This document shows, one piece after another, positions 42,973-52,362 of a DNA stretch of 64,000 nucleotides. Below the pieces are notes generated by a model that saw only the letters and a program-made list of their open reading frames with translations, did not search any database and was not told the DNA's origin. Positions within the stretch are counted from its first letter, which is position 1, and each line of letters opens with the position of its first letter. A program made the translations under genes and the position numbers. The stretch spans positions 62,001 to 126,000 of the forward strand of contig NZ_SIXI01000007.1 of NCBI RefSeq assembly GCF_004310865.1, given 5' to 3'. The stretch is from Aquabacterium lacunae. GTDB lineage: Bacteria; Pseudomonadota; Gammaproteobacteria; Burkholderiales; Burkholderiaceae_C.

Positions 42973-45071
42973 GCGGCCTCCCCTTCGGTGGTGCTGGCAG
43001 CGCTGGCCGTGTCGCGCTGAGCATCGGCAAAGCCTTTGAACCGCCCCTTCTTCAGGTGGATCAGCAGCAGCGAAATGGCCGCAGGGGTCACACCCGAAAT
43101 GCGCGAGGCCTGGCCCAGCGTTTCGGGGCGGTGGCGCGACAGCTTCTGCCGCACCTCGTGGCTCAGGGCCGAGACCTGGGCATAGTCCAGCTCGTCGGGC
43201 AGGCGCAGGTGCTCGTAGGCCGCGGCACGCTGCACCTCTTCGTTCTGCTTGTCGATGTAGCCGGCGTACTTGATGCTGATCTCGACCTGCTCGATCACGG
43301 CATCGCCCAGGGCCTCGCCCAGTTCGGCGCGCAAGCTGGCGCGGCTGACTGGCAGGGTCATGTCGTCCCCGTTGCCCCGATCCCCACGCAGTCGGGCCTG
43401 CTCTGCCTGGGCAATGGCCGCCACCTCGGCCAGGGTGTCGAACACCACCTGCGGCCGGCGCAGCAGGTCGGCCAGGCTGTATTCATGCTCCAGTGCCTTG
43501 CCCACCAGGCGCTCGGCGTCGGCAGGTGGCAAGGTGGCGGGGCGCACCCAGGTGCTGCGCAGGCGCTCTGTTTCACGTGAAACAGCGTCGCGCTTTCGGT
43601 TGAAAGCGTCCCAACGGGTGTCGCACACCAGGCCAATGCCACGGCCGAGTTCAGTCAGCCGCATGTCGGCGTTGTCTTCGCGCAGCTGCAGGCGGAACTC
43701 GGCACGGCTGGTGAACATGCGGTACGGCTCAGAGACACCCTTGGTGATCAGGTCATCGACCAGCACGCCCAGGTAGGCCTGATCACGGCGCAGGGTGAAG
43801 GCGTCTTTGCCCTGGGCCTGCAGGGCGGCGTTCACCCCGGCGTACAGGCCTTGGGCGGCCGCTTCTTCGTAGCCCGTGGTGCCGTTGATCTGCCCTGCGA
43901 AAAACAGGCCGCCGATGGCCTTGGTCTCGAAGGTGCTCTTGAGCTCGCGCGGGTCAAAGTAGTCGTACTCGATGGCGTAGCCGGGCCGCAAGATGTAGGC
44001 GTTCTCCAGGCCGGGCATGCTGCGCAGCGCGCTGAGCTGGATGTCAAACGGCAGCGAGGTGCTGATGCCGTTGGGGTAGAACTCGTTGGTGGTCAGGCCC
44101 TCGGGCTCCAGGAAGATCTGGTGCGAATCCTTGTCGGCGAATCGGTTGATCTTGTCTTCGATGCTGGGGCAGTAGCGCGGCCCCACCCCTTCGATCACAC
44201 CGGTGAACATGGGGCTGCGGTCAAAGCCCGAACGGATGATGTCGTGCGTGTGCTGGTTGGTGTGCGTGATCCAGCACGGCAGCTGGCGAGGGTGCATCTG
44301 GGGCGTGCCCAAAAAGCTGAACACGGGCACGTCAGCGCCCGTGGGGGCCGACAGCGGTGCGCCGGGCTCGCCCCAACCCCCGACCAGGGGCACCCCATCA
44401 CCAGGTTGCTCGGTGAGTTTCGAGAAGTCGATGCTGCGGCCGTCGATGCGCGGCGGGGTGCCGGTTTTCAGGCGGCCTTGCGGCAGCTTCAGCTCTTTCA
44501 GGCGGCCCGACAGGCTCACGGCTGGCGGGTCGCCGGCGCGGCCCGCACTGTAATTGTTCAGGCCCACGTGGATCTTGCCATCGAGGAAGGTGCCCGCGGT
44601 CAGCACCACGGTGCGGGCGCGGAAGCGAATGCCCACCTGGGTGATGGCGCCCACCACGCGCGCACCGGCGCCATCGCCCTCCACCATCAGGTCGTCCACG
44701 GCCTGCTGGAACACCCACAGGTTGGGCTGGTTTTCCAGGCGGTGACGGATGGCGGCCTTGTACAGGATGCGGTCGGCCTGGGCGCGGGTGGCCCGCACGG
44801 CCGGGCCCTTGCTGCTGTTGAGGATGCGGAACTGGATGCCGGCCTCGTCGGTGGCCAGGCCCATGGCGCCGCCCAGGGCGTCGACCTCTTTGACCAGGTG
44901 GCCCTTGCCAATGCCGCCAATGCTGGGGTTGCAGCTCATCTGCCCCAGGGTCTCGATGTTGTGGCTGAGCAGCAGCGTGGCGCAGCCCATGCGCGCGGCG
45001 GCCAGCGCGGCCTCCGTGCCGGCATGGCCACCACCGACCACGATCACATCAAACTCTTGCGGATAAAGCAT
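42969..45071 (-). CDS. mnmG: tRNA uridine-5-carboxymethylaminomethyl modification enzyme MnmG (GidA)
   Basis: 700 residues from the ATG at 45071 ([18 protein letters not shown]). The FAD-binding GGGHAG motif lies at about 13-18, followed by [21 protein letters not shown], which is nearly invariant in MnmG. With MnmE it installs the cmnm5 group on wobble uridines of several tRNAs. The length is slightly above the usual 620-650. It is first in the mnmG-rsmG operon, ATGA-coupled to rsmG. A perfect parS-type sequence lies inside the coding region. Confidence 0.96.
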   Translation of the reverse strand: MLYPQEFDVIVVGGGHAGTEAALAAARMGCATLLLSHNIETLGQMSCNPSIGGIGKGHLVKEVDALGGAMGLATDEAGIQFRILNSSKGPAVRATRAQADRILYKAAIRHRLENQPNLWVFQQAVDDLMVEGDGAGARVVGAITQVGIRFRARTVVLTAGTFLDGKIHVGLNNYSAGRAGDPPAVSLSGRLKELKLPQGRLKTGTPPRIDGRSIDFSKLTEQPGDGVPLVGGWGEPGAPLSAPTGADVPVFSFLGTPQMHPRQLPCWITHTNQHTHDIIRSGFDRSPMFTGVIEGVGPRYCPSIEDKINRFADKDSHQIFLEPEGLTTNEFYPNGISTSLPFDIQLSALRSMPGLENAYILRPGYAIEYDYFDPRELKSTFETKAIGGLFFAGQINGTTGYEEAAAQGLYAGVNAALQAQGKDAFTLRRDQAYLGVLVDDLITKGVSEPYRMFTSRAEFRLQLREDNADMRLTELGRGIGLVCDTRWDAFNRKRDAVSRETERLRSTWVRPATLPPADAERLVGKALEHEYSLADLLRRPQVVFDTLAEVAAIAQAEQARLRGDRGNGDDMTLPVSRASLRAELGEALGDAVIEQVEISIKYAGYIDKQNEEVQRAAAYEHLRLPDELDYAQVSALSHEVRQKLSRHRPETLGQASRISGVTPAAISLLLIHLKKGRFKGFADAQRDTASAASTTEGEAA
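43569..43584. other. parS: parS site, perfect consensus
   Basis: TGTTTCACGTGAAACA is an exact match to the conserved bacterial parS palindrome. It lies within mnmG and encodes part of a protein there (read as CFT on the coding strand side), so it is maintained under two constraints. It is the natural loading site for the ParB encoded at 32091. Confidence 0.93.
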
Positions 45072-45289
45072 GGCGAACATCCAGGGCACTCAATGTGCCA
45101 AAGCCAAAAGGCGCGGCCCCAGGGTGGGGTCGCGCCGGCTGGCAACACGTGAAGGGCTGGATTATCCGGGAGGTGGGGCCCGGGTGCCAAGCCCATGTCC
45201 GCGGGCAGGGCGTTGGTGAAACACCGGAGCCCAGGAACCACCAGGGTGTGAGCAAAATACCTGCACCAACAAACCTTCAAGGAGCCTCC

Positions 45290-45934
45290 ATGCCCCATCC
45301 AGCCACCTGGCGCACGGCCAAAGCCGCGGCCTGCACCCTGGCCCTCGCGGCCGCTCACCTGTCGGCCCACGCCGTGGTCGAAGCCGGCCACTGGCGTTTC
45401 ACACAAGACCCAGCGGGCCAGTTTGGCAACTTTTCAGTGCTGGTGGACCAGACCGTGGGTGGTGACTACACGGGCACCTTTTTCGACTACGACCCCAGTG
45501 CAGGGACTTTGACCTACAAGACATTCAATGTGGACGAAGGCTCGGAGGTGTGGGTCACACAACCCGGTGCGGTGATCGACAACCGATTCAAGCCCTCATT
45601 GCAGAATGGCCAAACCACCGCGGTGGTCGGCACCGACTTCTACCTGGGCGCCGCCACCAGCAGCGCCACAGACCCAGGCTTCAGTTGGGCCACCTTGTCA
45701 AACCGCACGTCCTTCGGCTGGGCGCACTTCCGCGCCGACAGCAGCGGCAAGCTCACCCTGGTCGACAGCGCCATGGCCTTCCGCGAACCAGGCATCGTGG
45801 TGGGCACCTTGAGCGCGGTGCCCGAGCCCAGCACCTGGGCCCTGATGGCCCTGGGCCTGGCCAGCCTGGCCGTGCGTCGCCAGGCGCACCGCCAACCACG
45901 CCAGCCAGCGGGGGCTGTTGCCAACGCCGCCTGA
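45290..45934 (+). CDS. PEP-CTERM domain protein
   Basis: 214 residues from the ATG at 45290, preceded by AAGGAG at 45279-45284. A signal peptide ends near SAHA (about 27). The mature part starts VVEAGHWRFTQDPAGQFGNF and has no known domain. The tail is AVPEPSTWALMALGLASLAV then RRQAHRQ, with an additional polar extension of about 14 residues, longer than usual after the basic cluster. It diverges from mnmG. A parS-like sequence follows its stop codon. Confidence 0.83.
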   Translation: MPHPATWRTAKAAACTLALAAAHLSAHAVVEAGHWRFTQDPAGQFGNFSVLVDQTVGGDYTGTFFDYDPSAGTLTYKTFNVDEGSEVWVTQPGAVIDNRFKPSLQNGQTTAVVGTDFYLGAATSSATDPGFSWATLSNRTSFGWAHFRADSSGKLTLVDSAMAFREPGIVVGTLSAVPEPSTWALMALGLASLAVRRQAHRQPRQPAGAVANAA

Positions 45935-45956
45935 GCCACACCACCCCGCGGCCTGG

Positions 45957-45972
45957 GGTTCCACGTGAAACC
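45957..45972. other. Weak parS-like palindrome
   Basis: GGTTCCACGTGAAACC keeps the CACGTG core and GAAAC arm but differs from parS at three positions including both outer ones. It sits in the short gap after the PEP-CTERM gene, 2.4 kb from the perfect site in mnmG. It may be a low-affinity ParB site. Confidence 0.55.
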
Positions 45973-45995
45973 CTGGGCTGCGCAGCCGCGGCACA

Positions 45996-46277
45996 ATGCA
46001 GCGCATGGACTGTCGCCCCGCCTGTGCCGCATGCTGCACCGCACCATCGATCAGCAGCCCCCTGCCCGGCCTGCCCCACGGCAAACCGGCCGGGGTGCCT
46101 TGCCCCCAGCTCGACGCCGACCTGCGCTGCCGTTTGTTCGGCCAGCCAGAACGCCCGGCCGTGTGCGGCTCGCTGCAACCCGCGCGGGACATGTGCGGCG
46201 AAACCCGCGAACAGGCCATGGTGTGGCTGCACCACCTCGAGGCACAGACCTCGCCTGGCGTGACCACCTGCGCATGA
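45996..46277 (+). CDS. YkgJ family cysteine-cluster protein
   Basis: 93 residues. The N-terminus [20 protein letters not shown] carries the CxxxCxxCC cluster of the YkgJ (zinc- or iron-chelating) family, with further Cys at [13 protein letters not shown] and [12 protein letters not shown]. This small protein is common in betaproteobacteria; its function is unknown, though metal binding is expected. A start at 46005 would remove three residues. The stop is 7 bases before the histidine kinase start, so the two may be cotranscribed. Confidence 0.85.
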   Translation: MQRMDCRPACAACCTAPSISSPLPGLPHGKPAGVPCPQLDADLRCRLFGQPERPAVCGSLQPARDMCGETREQAMVWLHHLEAQTSPGVTTCA

Positions 46278-46284
46278 GCCTGGC

Positions 46285-48444
46285 ATGAGCCCCGCCTGGT
46301 CCCGCCCCACCCCGCGCCACCTGGCCTGGTTGACCGCTCATGGCCTGGTCTGGATCGTGGCAGCCTGCATCGTGGGCTGGGCCGTGCAGGCCACGGCCCC
46401 TTCACCGCTGTGGCACTGGCAGGCCGCACGCAACCCTTTCCTGGTGATCGACCGTCAAGAGATCGACCTGGCTGCACTGGAAACCCCGCAAGGCCAGGTG
46501 ACCCTGACGCCGCAATGGCACGGCCTGCCACCCCACGTGCAACCCAACCTGACCGAGAAGCACCGCTTCGAGGCCATGGAAGAACAACTGATCGCCTGGA
46601 CGGGCCAGCCCCTGGCCTGGATCGACACCGACGGGCAACGCTGGCCCATCGCCTGGCAGCCCATGGGCTGGAAGGGCATTCCCACCATCAGCTGGATGCT
46701 GCTGCTGACCAGCGTGCTGAGCTGGCACGTGGCGATGTGGAACCTGGCCCAGAACCCGCGCGACAACACCACGCGCCTGTACGTGATCGCGGGCGTGAGC
46801 TTCACCGTGGGCAACCTGATCCGCGCCTGGCTCAGCGCCCGCCCCTGGGGCCTGCCCACCCTGGCGTGGGACTTCCAGTTCATCGTGTCGCACACCTGCG
46901 GGCTGGCCTTTTTGGGGTGCCTGCTGCTGATGGTGCTGCGCATTCCACGGCCGGTGATTTCCAAGCCCATGCAATGGGGCGTGATCGGCACCATCGCCAC
47001 CATCGAGTTGTCGGATGCGATGCATTGGGTGCCCGACCGTCTGATGGCCACCTACCAGTGGCCGATGGCCGGGCTGGCCATGCTGGTGCTGCTGGCACAG
47101 GCCGGCATGGCCTGGCACTGCCGACACGACCCGGCCTACCGCGCCGCGCTGCGCTGGATCGGGCTGGTGTTCGCCATGGCGGTGATCCCGCCAGCGGTGC
47201 TGTACGCGGCATGGGCCACCGGCTTCATCCACACCAACCTGTACGACCCGGTGCTGGTGGCCCCCACCCTGGGCTACTTCGCGTTCTCGGCCTTGTTGCA
47301 CCGTGACCGCCTGCTGCGCCTGGAAAGCTGGCGTTCGCGCACCACCTCGTTCTGGATCACGGGCCTGATCACCCTGGGGCTGATGATCACGCTGCTGGTG
47401 CGTGGCGACGACTGGATGGGATGGGCGCTGGGGGTGACCGCCATGGCCTTTCCATGGCTGTACCTGGCCGTGCGTGCGGTGCTGACCTACCGCACGCCGC
47501 CGACGGCCCCCGAGCGCCTGCAGGCCCTGATGCCCGACGTGATGACCATCACCGTCAGCCAGGCCGGGCGCGAGGCCCTGGCCGATGCCTGGGTGGCCTT
47601 GTTGCAAAAGGCCTTCAGGCCCGAATCGGCCATCACCGTGCACACGAGCGACGACCCGACGACCGAGCACGCGCCCGCGGGCCCAACCGACGACGCGGTG
47701 CGCATTTCGCGCGACGGCAGCCTGCTGCATGTGCCGCACCTGCCGCGTGGCGAGGTGCAACTGCAGCGCCGGCAACCGTTCACCCCCACCGACCGCGAAC
47801 TGGCCGAAGCCCTGTGGCGCCTGACCTCGCACGGCCTGATCACCAAAGACTCGTACGAAGCCGGGGTCAAGCGCGAGCGCCGACGCATCGCGGCCGACCT
47901 GCACGACAGCATTGGCGGGCGCCTGCTGCACCTCAGCCAGACTGCCGCCTCGACCCAGCAGCGCCAGTACGCGATCAACACGCTGGCCGACCTGCGCAAC
48001 ATCACACGGGGGCTGAGCAAAGAAGGCGCGGCCTGGTCACAGGTGCTGGCCGACCTGCGCCACCAGGTGCAACGCGAACTGGACGCGGTCGATGTGGACC
48101 TGCACTGGGCGTGCGACTGGCCTGCCGAAGCCCTGGCGCAGTTTGCCGACGGCGAAGAAGCCGTGGCGCTGCATTGCGTGGCCAGCGAGTTGGTGCGCAA
48201 CGCCCTCCAGCACGCACAGCCCGACCGCCTGAGCATGCACTGGGGCACCACAGCACAAGGGCACCGCGAACTGCGAGTGCAGCATGGCGGCACAGTGAGC
48301 GAGCCCTCACTTTGGTCGGCAGGCCTGGGCGTGAACTCGATCCGCCGCCGCTTCCTGGACCGTCAAGGTCAGTGCGAATGGGCCCTGGTGGGCGGTGAAC
48401 TGGTGTTCACCGGACAATGGCCGCCCAAGGCTGACCAGCCCTGA
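46285..48444 (+). CDS. Membrane sensor histidine kinase, NarL-partner (HisKA_3) type
   Basis: 719 residues. A first membrane helix (about 14-36) and a periplasmic loop to about 130 are followed by about nine more helices to 400. A cytoplasmic linker leads to the HisKA_3 dimerisation motif RRRIAADLHDSIGGRLLHL with phosphoacceptor His540. The ATPase part has the N box SELVRNALQHA and a compact G box (SAGLGVNSI). Such kinases phosphorylate LuxR-type response regulators, and one is encoded at 49427. A sensor of the same layout but without the kinase core is encoded at 54772. Confidence 0.88.
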   Translation: MSPAWSRPTPRHLAWLTAHGLVWIVAACIVGWAVQATAPSPLWHWQAARNPFLVIDRQEIDLAALETPQGQVTLTPQWHGLPPHVQPNLTEKHRFEAMEEQLIAWTGQPLAWIDTDGQRWPIAWQPMGWKGIPTISWMLLLTSVLSWHVAMWNLAQNPRDNTTRLYVIAGVSFTVGNLIRAWLSARPWGLPTLAWDFQFIVSHTCGLAFLGCLLLMVLRIPRPVISKPMQWGVIGTIATIELSDAMHWVPDRLMATYQWPMAGLAMLVLLAQAGMAWHCRHDPAYRAALRWIGLVFAMAVIPPAVLYAAWATGFIHTNLYDPVLVAPTLGYFAFSALLHRDRLLRLESWRSRTTSFWITGLITLGLMITLLVRGDDWMGWALGVTAMAFPWLYLAVRAVLTYRTPPTAPERLQALMPDVMTITVSQAGREALADAWVALLQKAFRPESAITVHTSDDPTTEHAPAGPTDDAVRISRDGSLLHVPHLPRGEVQLQRRQPFTPTDRELAEALWRLTSHGLITKDSYEAGVKRERRRIAADLHDSIGGRLLHLSQTAASTQQRQYAINTLADLRNITRGLSKEGAAWSQVLADLRHQVQRELDAVDVDLHWACDWPAEALAQFADGEEAVALHCVASELVRNALQHAQPDRLSMHWGTTAQGHRELRVQHGGTVSEPSLWSAGLGVNSIRRRFLDRQGQCEWALVGGELVFTGQWPPKADQP

Positions 48445-48469
48445 GCGGCCTGGCGCGCCAGGATCAGGC

Positions 48470-49219
48470 TTACGACTTGCGGCGACGGGTCACCGCCATC
48501 ACCGTGGCCACGCTGGCGATCATCAAGGCATAGATGCTGGGTTCCGGCACGGCAGCCACGACACCAGAGCCCACACCAGAGCCCGAAGACGCCACCGGCG
48601 AGAACGTCGCCGTGTACATCAGGCTGGCGCCGACGCTGCCGTAATTGGCATTTGGCAACGAGCCCATGCCGCTGCTGAAGGTGTAGGCTGCACCGGCATC
48701 AGGCGCAGACAGCCCCCCATCATTCGAAGCCAGGATGAGGCTCAGGCGGTGGTGCAGCGGCGAATTGAGCGGCAGGATGGCGGGCGCATTCGCACCAAGT
48801 TCGCCCGTCAGCACCGCGGCATACGTGCCAGGGCCCAGCGTCAGATTGATGTTGTTGAACGACAAGGCCGAATCGTTGAATCCGTAGCTGTCGAAAGCAC
48901 TGCCCACCTCCTGGCCCAGGTTGAAGCCGACCGGCGACGTCGCGTCGGCCACCACTTCGCGGATGGACAAGCGAACCGAGCCCTCAGTCCCCCCAGCCAC
49001 CTCAAACCCCCAGGAATCCAGCACGCGAGTCTGGGCCTGAGAGAAGGTCTGAAACGCCGCAATCCCGGCGATCATGGTGTCGACGCTCATGAGTCCGCCA
49101 TCGGCATAAAAAATGGGCGCGCCATTGTTGCTGTAGCTCTGTGCTTGCGCCTGGGCAACCGACCCACAAGCGGCCAGGCCAGCCAGCGCCAGGGCGCGCA
49201 TCGAACGGGATGACATCAT
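48470..49219 (-). CDS. PEP-CTERM domain protein beside the two-component genes
   Basis: 249 residues from the ATG at 49219, with AAAGGAG 7 bases upstream (a second ATG follows directly). A signal peptide ends near AQAQ (about 26). The body has no recognised domain. The tail is AVPEPSIYALMIASVATVMA then TRRRKS. It lies between the kinase and regulator genes on the opposite strand, and its promoter region is shared with the response regulator and carries two copies of the TCCCGA-N4-TCGGGA repeat. It is a likely target of that system (inference). Confidence 0.84.
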   Translation of the reverse strand: MMSSRSMRALALAGLAACGSVAQAQAQSYSNNGAPIFYADGGLMSVDTMIAGIAAFQTFSQAQTRVLDSWGFEVAGGTEGSVRLSIREVVADATSPVGFNLGQEVGSAFDSYGFNDSALSFNNINLTLGPGTYAAVLTGELGANAPAILPLNSPLHHRLSLILASNDGGLSAPDAGAAYTFSSGMGSLPNANYGSVGASLMYTATFSPVASSGSGVGSGVVAAVPEPSIYALMIASVATVMAVTRRRKS

Positions 49220-49287
49220 CGAGTAACTCCTTTCAACGTTTTGATACATCGACCCGGGCATGGTGGTTGCCACCGATTGCCCCACAC

Positions 49288-49305
49288 ATCCCGACAACTC
49301 GGGAT
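49288..49305. promoter_or_regulatory. Inverted repeat 1, candidate response-regulator operator
   Basis: ATCCCGA-CAAC-TCGGGAT is a perfect 7-base inverted repeat with a 4-base spacer. It lies in the divergent gap between the PEP-CTERM gene and the LuxR-type response regulator. The same element recurs at 49359 and 50132. Confidence 0.6.
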
Positions 49306-49358
49306 CGGGGCCCCACACCCCCCGGAACACGTGGGCCCCACGCCCCCCCCGCCCCTGC

Positions 49359-49376
49359 ATCCCGATGCCTCGGGAT
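49359..49376. promoter_or_regulatory. Inverted repeat 2, candidate response-regulator operator
   Basis: ATCCCGA-TGCC-TCGGGAT has the same arms and spacing as repeat 1 but a different spacer, which argues that the arms, not the spacer, are what is conserved. It ends 51 bases before the response-regulator start codon. Confidence 0.6.
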
Positions 49377-49426
49377 GGAGCGGCATGCAGCAGATGCCGG
49401 ACACTTGGGCATCAGCGCAGCACACC

Positions 49427-50104
49427 ATGACCACCCCCAGCCACCCCCAGCACGTCCTCATCGTCGAGGACCAACCCGACGCACTGCGCCTCATGCAGCA
49501 ACTGGTCGAGGCGCTGTTCGACACGGGCAACCACCTGTGCGCGCCCGACCTGGCGCAAGCCCAGGGCCACCTGGGCACCAGCTACGACCTGGTGCTGTGC
49601 GACCTGCAACTGCCCGATGGCCTGAGCATCGACTGGCTGCGCCAGTACCGCCAGCGCCACCCCGACACCTGGATCGTGGTCAGCACCCTGTACGACGACG
49701 ACGACCTGGTGTTCGCCTCGCTGCGCGCCGGGGCCGACGGCTACCTGCTCAAGACCGACAGCCCGGCCGTGCAGCGGGACACCCTCAGCCGCCTGCTCAA
49801 TGGCGAGCCGCCCATGTCACCGTCGATCGCCCGCAAGGTGATGCGGCACTTCCGGGCCCAGCCCGAGCCCACACCCGCCGGGCTGCCGCTGGCCACGCTC
49901 ACCCCGCGCGAGCAAGAGGTGCTCAGCCTGATCGCTCAGGGCCTGAGCGCCAAGATGGTGGCCGCTGAACTCAACACCAGCCGCTACACGGTCAATGACC
50001 AGATCAAGAGCATCTACCGCAAGCTGGGCATCGGCAACCGCAGCGAGGCCACGGCCGAGGCCATGCGCCTGGGCCTGATCCAGGCCCCCACCCCCCTGCG
50101 TTGA
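49427..50104 (+). CDS. NarL/LuxR-type response regulator
   Basis: 225 residues from the ATG at 49427. The receiver domain has the acidic pair at VEDQ (14-15), the phosphorylation site Asp59 (LVLCDLQLPDG) and the conserved Lys in YLLKTD. The C-terminal LuxR helix-turn-helix is LTPREQEVLSLIAQGLSAKMVAAELNTS... through VNDQIKSIYRKLG. The kinase at 46285 is the natural partner. Inverted repeats lie both before and after the gene, suggesting autoregulation and control of the PEP-CTERM gene and of the lipoproteins that follow. Confidence 0.92.
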   Translation: MTTPSHPQHVLIVEDQPDALRLMQQLVEALFDTGNHLCAPDLAQAQGHLGTSYDLVLCDLQLPDGLSIDWLRQYRQRHPDTWIVVSTLYDDDDLVFASLRAGADGYLLKTDSPAVQRDTLSRLLNGEPPMSPSIARKVMRHFRAQPEPTPAGLPLATLTPREQEVLSLIAQGLSAKMVAAELNTSRYTVNDQIKSIYRKLGIGNRSEATAEAMRLGLIQAPTPLR

Positions 50105-50131
50105 GGGCAGGCTGCGGCGTTTTCACGCCGC

Positions 50132-50149
50132 GTCCCGACAACTCGGGAT
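50132..50149. promoter_or_regulatory. Inverted repeat 3, candidate response-regulator operator
   Basis: GTCCCGA-CAAC-TCGGGAT differs from repeat 1 at a single outer base and shares the spacer. It lies in the 123-base gap upstream of the lipoprotein gene at 50228. Some similarity to repeat 1 continues beyond the right arm (GGGCCCC-like sequence). Confidence 0.6.
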
Positions 50150-50227
50150 GGGCCCCGCACACGGCCCCTGGAAACATCTGGACACACGCTGTCATCGCGT
50201 TGTCCTCACTTGTTTCAGGAGTCGTTC

Positions 50228-51307
50228 ATGCAGTCCATCGCACGCGCCCGTCGCACCCCCTTGGCCACCGTGGCCCTCGCCGTGGCCACCTGTGCCGCCC
50301 TGACCGCCTGCGGCGGCGGGGGCGACGCCACCGACAGCGGCAACACCCCTGTGCGGGCCAACCGCGCCACCGCCAGCATGGGCAACTTCGTGCCCGAGGG
50401 CCAGGCCCAGCTGGTGGTCAACCTCAGCGCCTGCACGCGCTCGCCAGACGGCGGGATCAACAACCAGGAGGCCGTGAACAACGCCACCCTGACCTTCACG
50501 GCCGAAGGCGACATCGTGCTGCGCGGGGCGGTGGGCAGCGCCACCACCACCACCGACCTGTACCGCATCAACGCCAGCGAAACCAACCTGGAGCGCGAGA
50601 TCGAGTACTACGCGCTCAACAACCCCAACGGATCCGGGCTGCGGGCCAGCTACGTGCTGACGCTGGACGACGACGACACCCGCTACGTCACGGCCTCTGC
50701 CAACCCGAACACGACCGGCTCCCTGGAGATGGAAAACGCCGACCACGTGTACAGCTGCACCGTGCCGGCCGGCGCTTTCGCCTTCCCCGACAACGTCCTG
50801 GGCAACCGCCTGGCGGTGTTGGCCGACGGCACCACCCGCACCGATCCCGTTTACCTGCGCGACAGCGCAGCGCTGACCCAAGGCACCCGGCAGATCACCT
50901 GGGACAACGCCCTCGGCGCCGCCACCGACCCGCTGTCGAGCGCCAGCCAACGCTACGCCGACACCCGCTTCCTGCGCGTGGACTGGAGCGGCACCACAGC
51001 CATTGCCTCGGGCAGCAGCAGCCTCAATGGCAGCTACAGCGCGCTGAATTCGCCCCTGCAAGGGGCCAGCCCCAGCGCCTACGAGAGCTACTTCAGCGAG
51101 CGCAGCTTCCCGAACCGGGGTGGTACCGCGTACGAGTTGCGCGCCGTGCTGACCTGGGGCCAGGGTGCGCCCGGCGTGTCCTACGACCTGCGCATGGCGC
51201 GCTTCGGCACCGACCTGTATCCCTACGCCGCGATGACCACGGCACCCAACCCGGCACCCGCGCCCAGCGTCCCGGCTGCACCGGCCGGACCCGCTGCGTC
51301 GCTCTGA
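50228..51307 (+). CDS. Lipoprotein of unknown function, family part A
   Basis: 359 residues from the ATG at 50228, with AGGAG about 7 bases upstream. The lipobox ALTACGG gives Cys28. The mature part carries NRATASMGNFVPEGQAQLVV and later LRGAVGSATTTTDLY; these and the DWSGTTA...YDLRMARFG segment recur in the first 385 residues of the protein at 52363. The C-terminus is Pro/Ala-rich. No known domain is recognised; the composition suggests a beta-rich envelope protein. It is the first of three consecutive lipoprotein genes after the response regulator. Confidence 0.78.
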   Translation: MQSIARARRTPLATVALAVATCAALTACGGGGDATDSGNTPVRANRATASMGNFVPEGQAQLVVNLSACTRSPDGGINNQEAVNNATLTFTAEGDIVLRGAVGSATTTTDLYRINASETNLEREIEYYALNNPNGSGLRASYVLTLDDDDTRYVTASANPNTTGSLEMENADHVYSCTVPAGAFAFPDNVLGNRLAVLADGTTRTDPVYLRDSAALTQGTRQITWDNALGAATDPLSSASQRYADTRFLRVDWSGTTAIASGSSSLNGSYSALNSPLQGASPSAYESYFSERSFPNRGGTAYELRAVLTWGQGAPGVSYDLRMARFGTDLYPYAAMTTAPNPAPAPSVPAAPAGPAASL

Positions 51308-51350
51308 CAACACCGCACGCCAAACCCCTGGACCCTTCACCGAGCATCAC

Positions 51351-52316
51351 ATGACACGCCGTACCCCGTTTGCCTTGACCCTCCTGAGCACCCTGCTGCT
51401 GACCGCTTGTGGCGGCGGTGGCGACACCACACCCAATGCCGTCACCCCCGTGCCCAGCTACCTGGAGGGCCCTGTGGGGCAGCTGGTGGGCCTGGCCCCC
51501 GAGGTGCTCGCCCTGGGCACCTACACGGTCAGCAACTGTGTGGACGCCAGCAACAACAGCGTCTCGCGCAAGCTTCGCCTGATGGAAGATGGCAGCGTGG
51601 TCTGGCTCGACGCCGCCAACAACGACGCCGTGCTGGCCCGCTTCACCCCCAGCACCACGGCCATCCAGTACCGCATCATGGAGGTGTACGACAACGGCAG
51701 CTACTACCACGAGGTCAACGAATACGCCAGCGGCGGGGCACGCACGCTGCAGATCCGCTTCGACACCGAAGATGTCATCGTGAACACCAGCACGGTGCAG
51801 GACACCTGCTCAAGCTCGCCGCAAGTGCCCACCGTGCTCAACATCTCGGTGGCATTGAACGACGCCATCGTGGCCCGCAAGCTGAGCTCGGCCGTGCGCT
51901 CCACCGGCGCCGACCCCGCCACCGGCAGCCTCAGCCAGGACGAGACCATCTCCACGCTGGATGCGGCCACCAGCACACAGGTGACCTATCGGGTACGCCG
52001 CAGCGTGTCGGCCACCGGTGTCATCAGCCACCAGATCGACAACAACGCCCCTGTGGTGTGGACCAACTGGATCACCGCCCTGCAAGCCAGCAACGGCACC
52101 CGCGGTTACTACTCCGAAGTCTGGGACACGTTCACGGGCACCAGCAGCAGCGCGGCCAACGCGTCAGGCACGCCCGCCAACCCGCGGATCTCGGTCGAAC
52201 TGGCCCACCCCACGCTGCGCCTGTGGCCCGGCAGCGGCAACGCCTTCGTGATGCTCCAGCGCGACACCGCGTCACAGGCCAACGGCCAGGCATTCATGGT
52301 CTCGCTGCCCCAGTGA
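51351..52316 (+). CDS. Lipoprotein of unknown function, family part B
   Basis: 321 residues. The lipobox LLLTACGGGG gives Cys20. The segment RLMEDGSVVWLDAANNDAVL followed by ARFTPS, about 78-103, matches the region around residue 405-425 of the protein at 52363. A later WTNWITALQASNGTRGYYSE block also has a counterpart there (GTNWIGQSNARYEES). This gene therefore corresponds to the C-terminal half of that larger protein. It starts 43 bases after part A and is probably cotranscribed. Function unknown. Confidence 0.78.
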   Translation: MTRRTPFALTLLSTLLLTACGGGGDTTPNAVTPVPSYLEGPVGQLVGLAPEVLALGTYTVSNCVDASNNSVSRKLRLMEDGSVVWLDAANNDAVLARFTPSTTAIQYRIMEVYDNGSYYHEVNEYASGGARTLQIRFDTEDVIVNTSTVQDTCSSSPQVPTVLNISVALNDAIVARKLSSAVRSTGADPATGSLSQDETISTLDAATSTQVTYRVRRSVSATGVISHQIDNNAPVVWTNWITALQASNGTRGYYSEVWDTFTGTSSSAANASGTPANPRISVELAHPTLRLWPGSGNAFVMLQRDTASQANGQAFMVSLPQ

Positions 52317-52362
52317 CCGAGCGCCCTCGAACCACGGACTGAACTTCCACAGGCCAACGCCC

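Noticed and set aside
45146-45157. CACGTGAA sequence near the mnmG start as a further parS site
   Set aside because: Only one half of the palindrome resembles parS; the other arm has too many mismatches.
45072-45289. Possible replication origin next to mnmG
   Set aside because: No cluster of DnaA boxes (TTATNCACA) or AT-rich unwinding element is seen in this gap; the origin, if near, lies outside the window.
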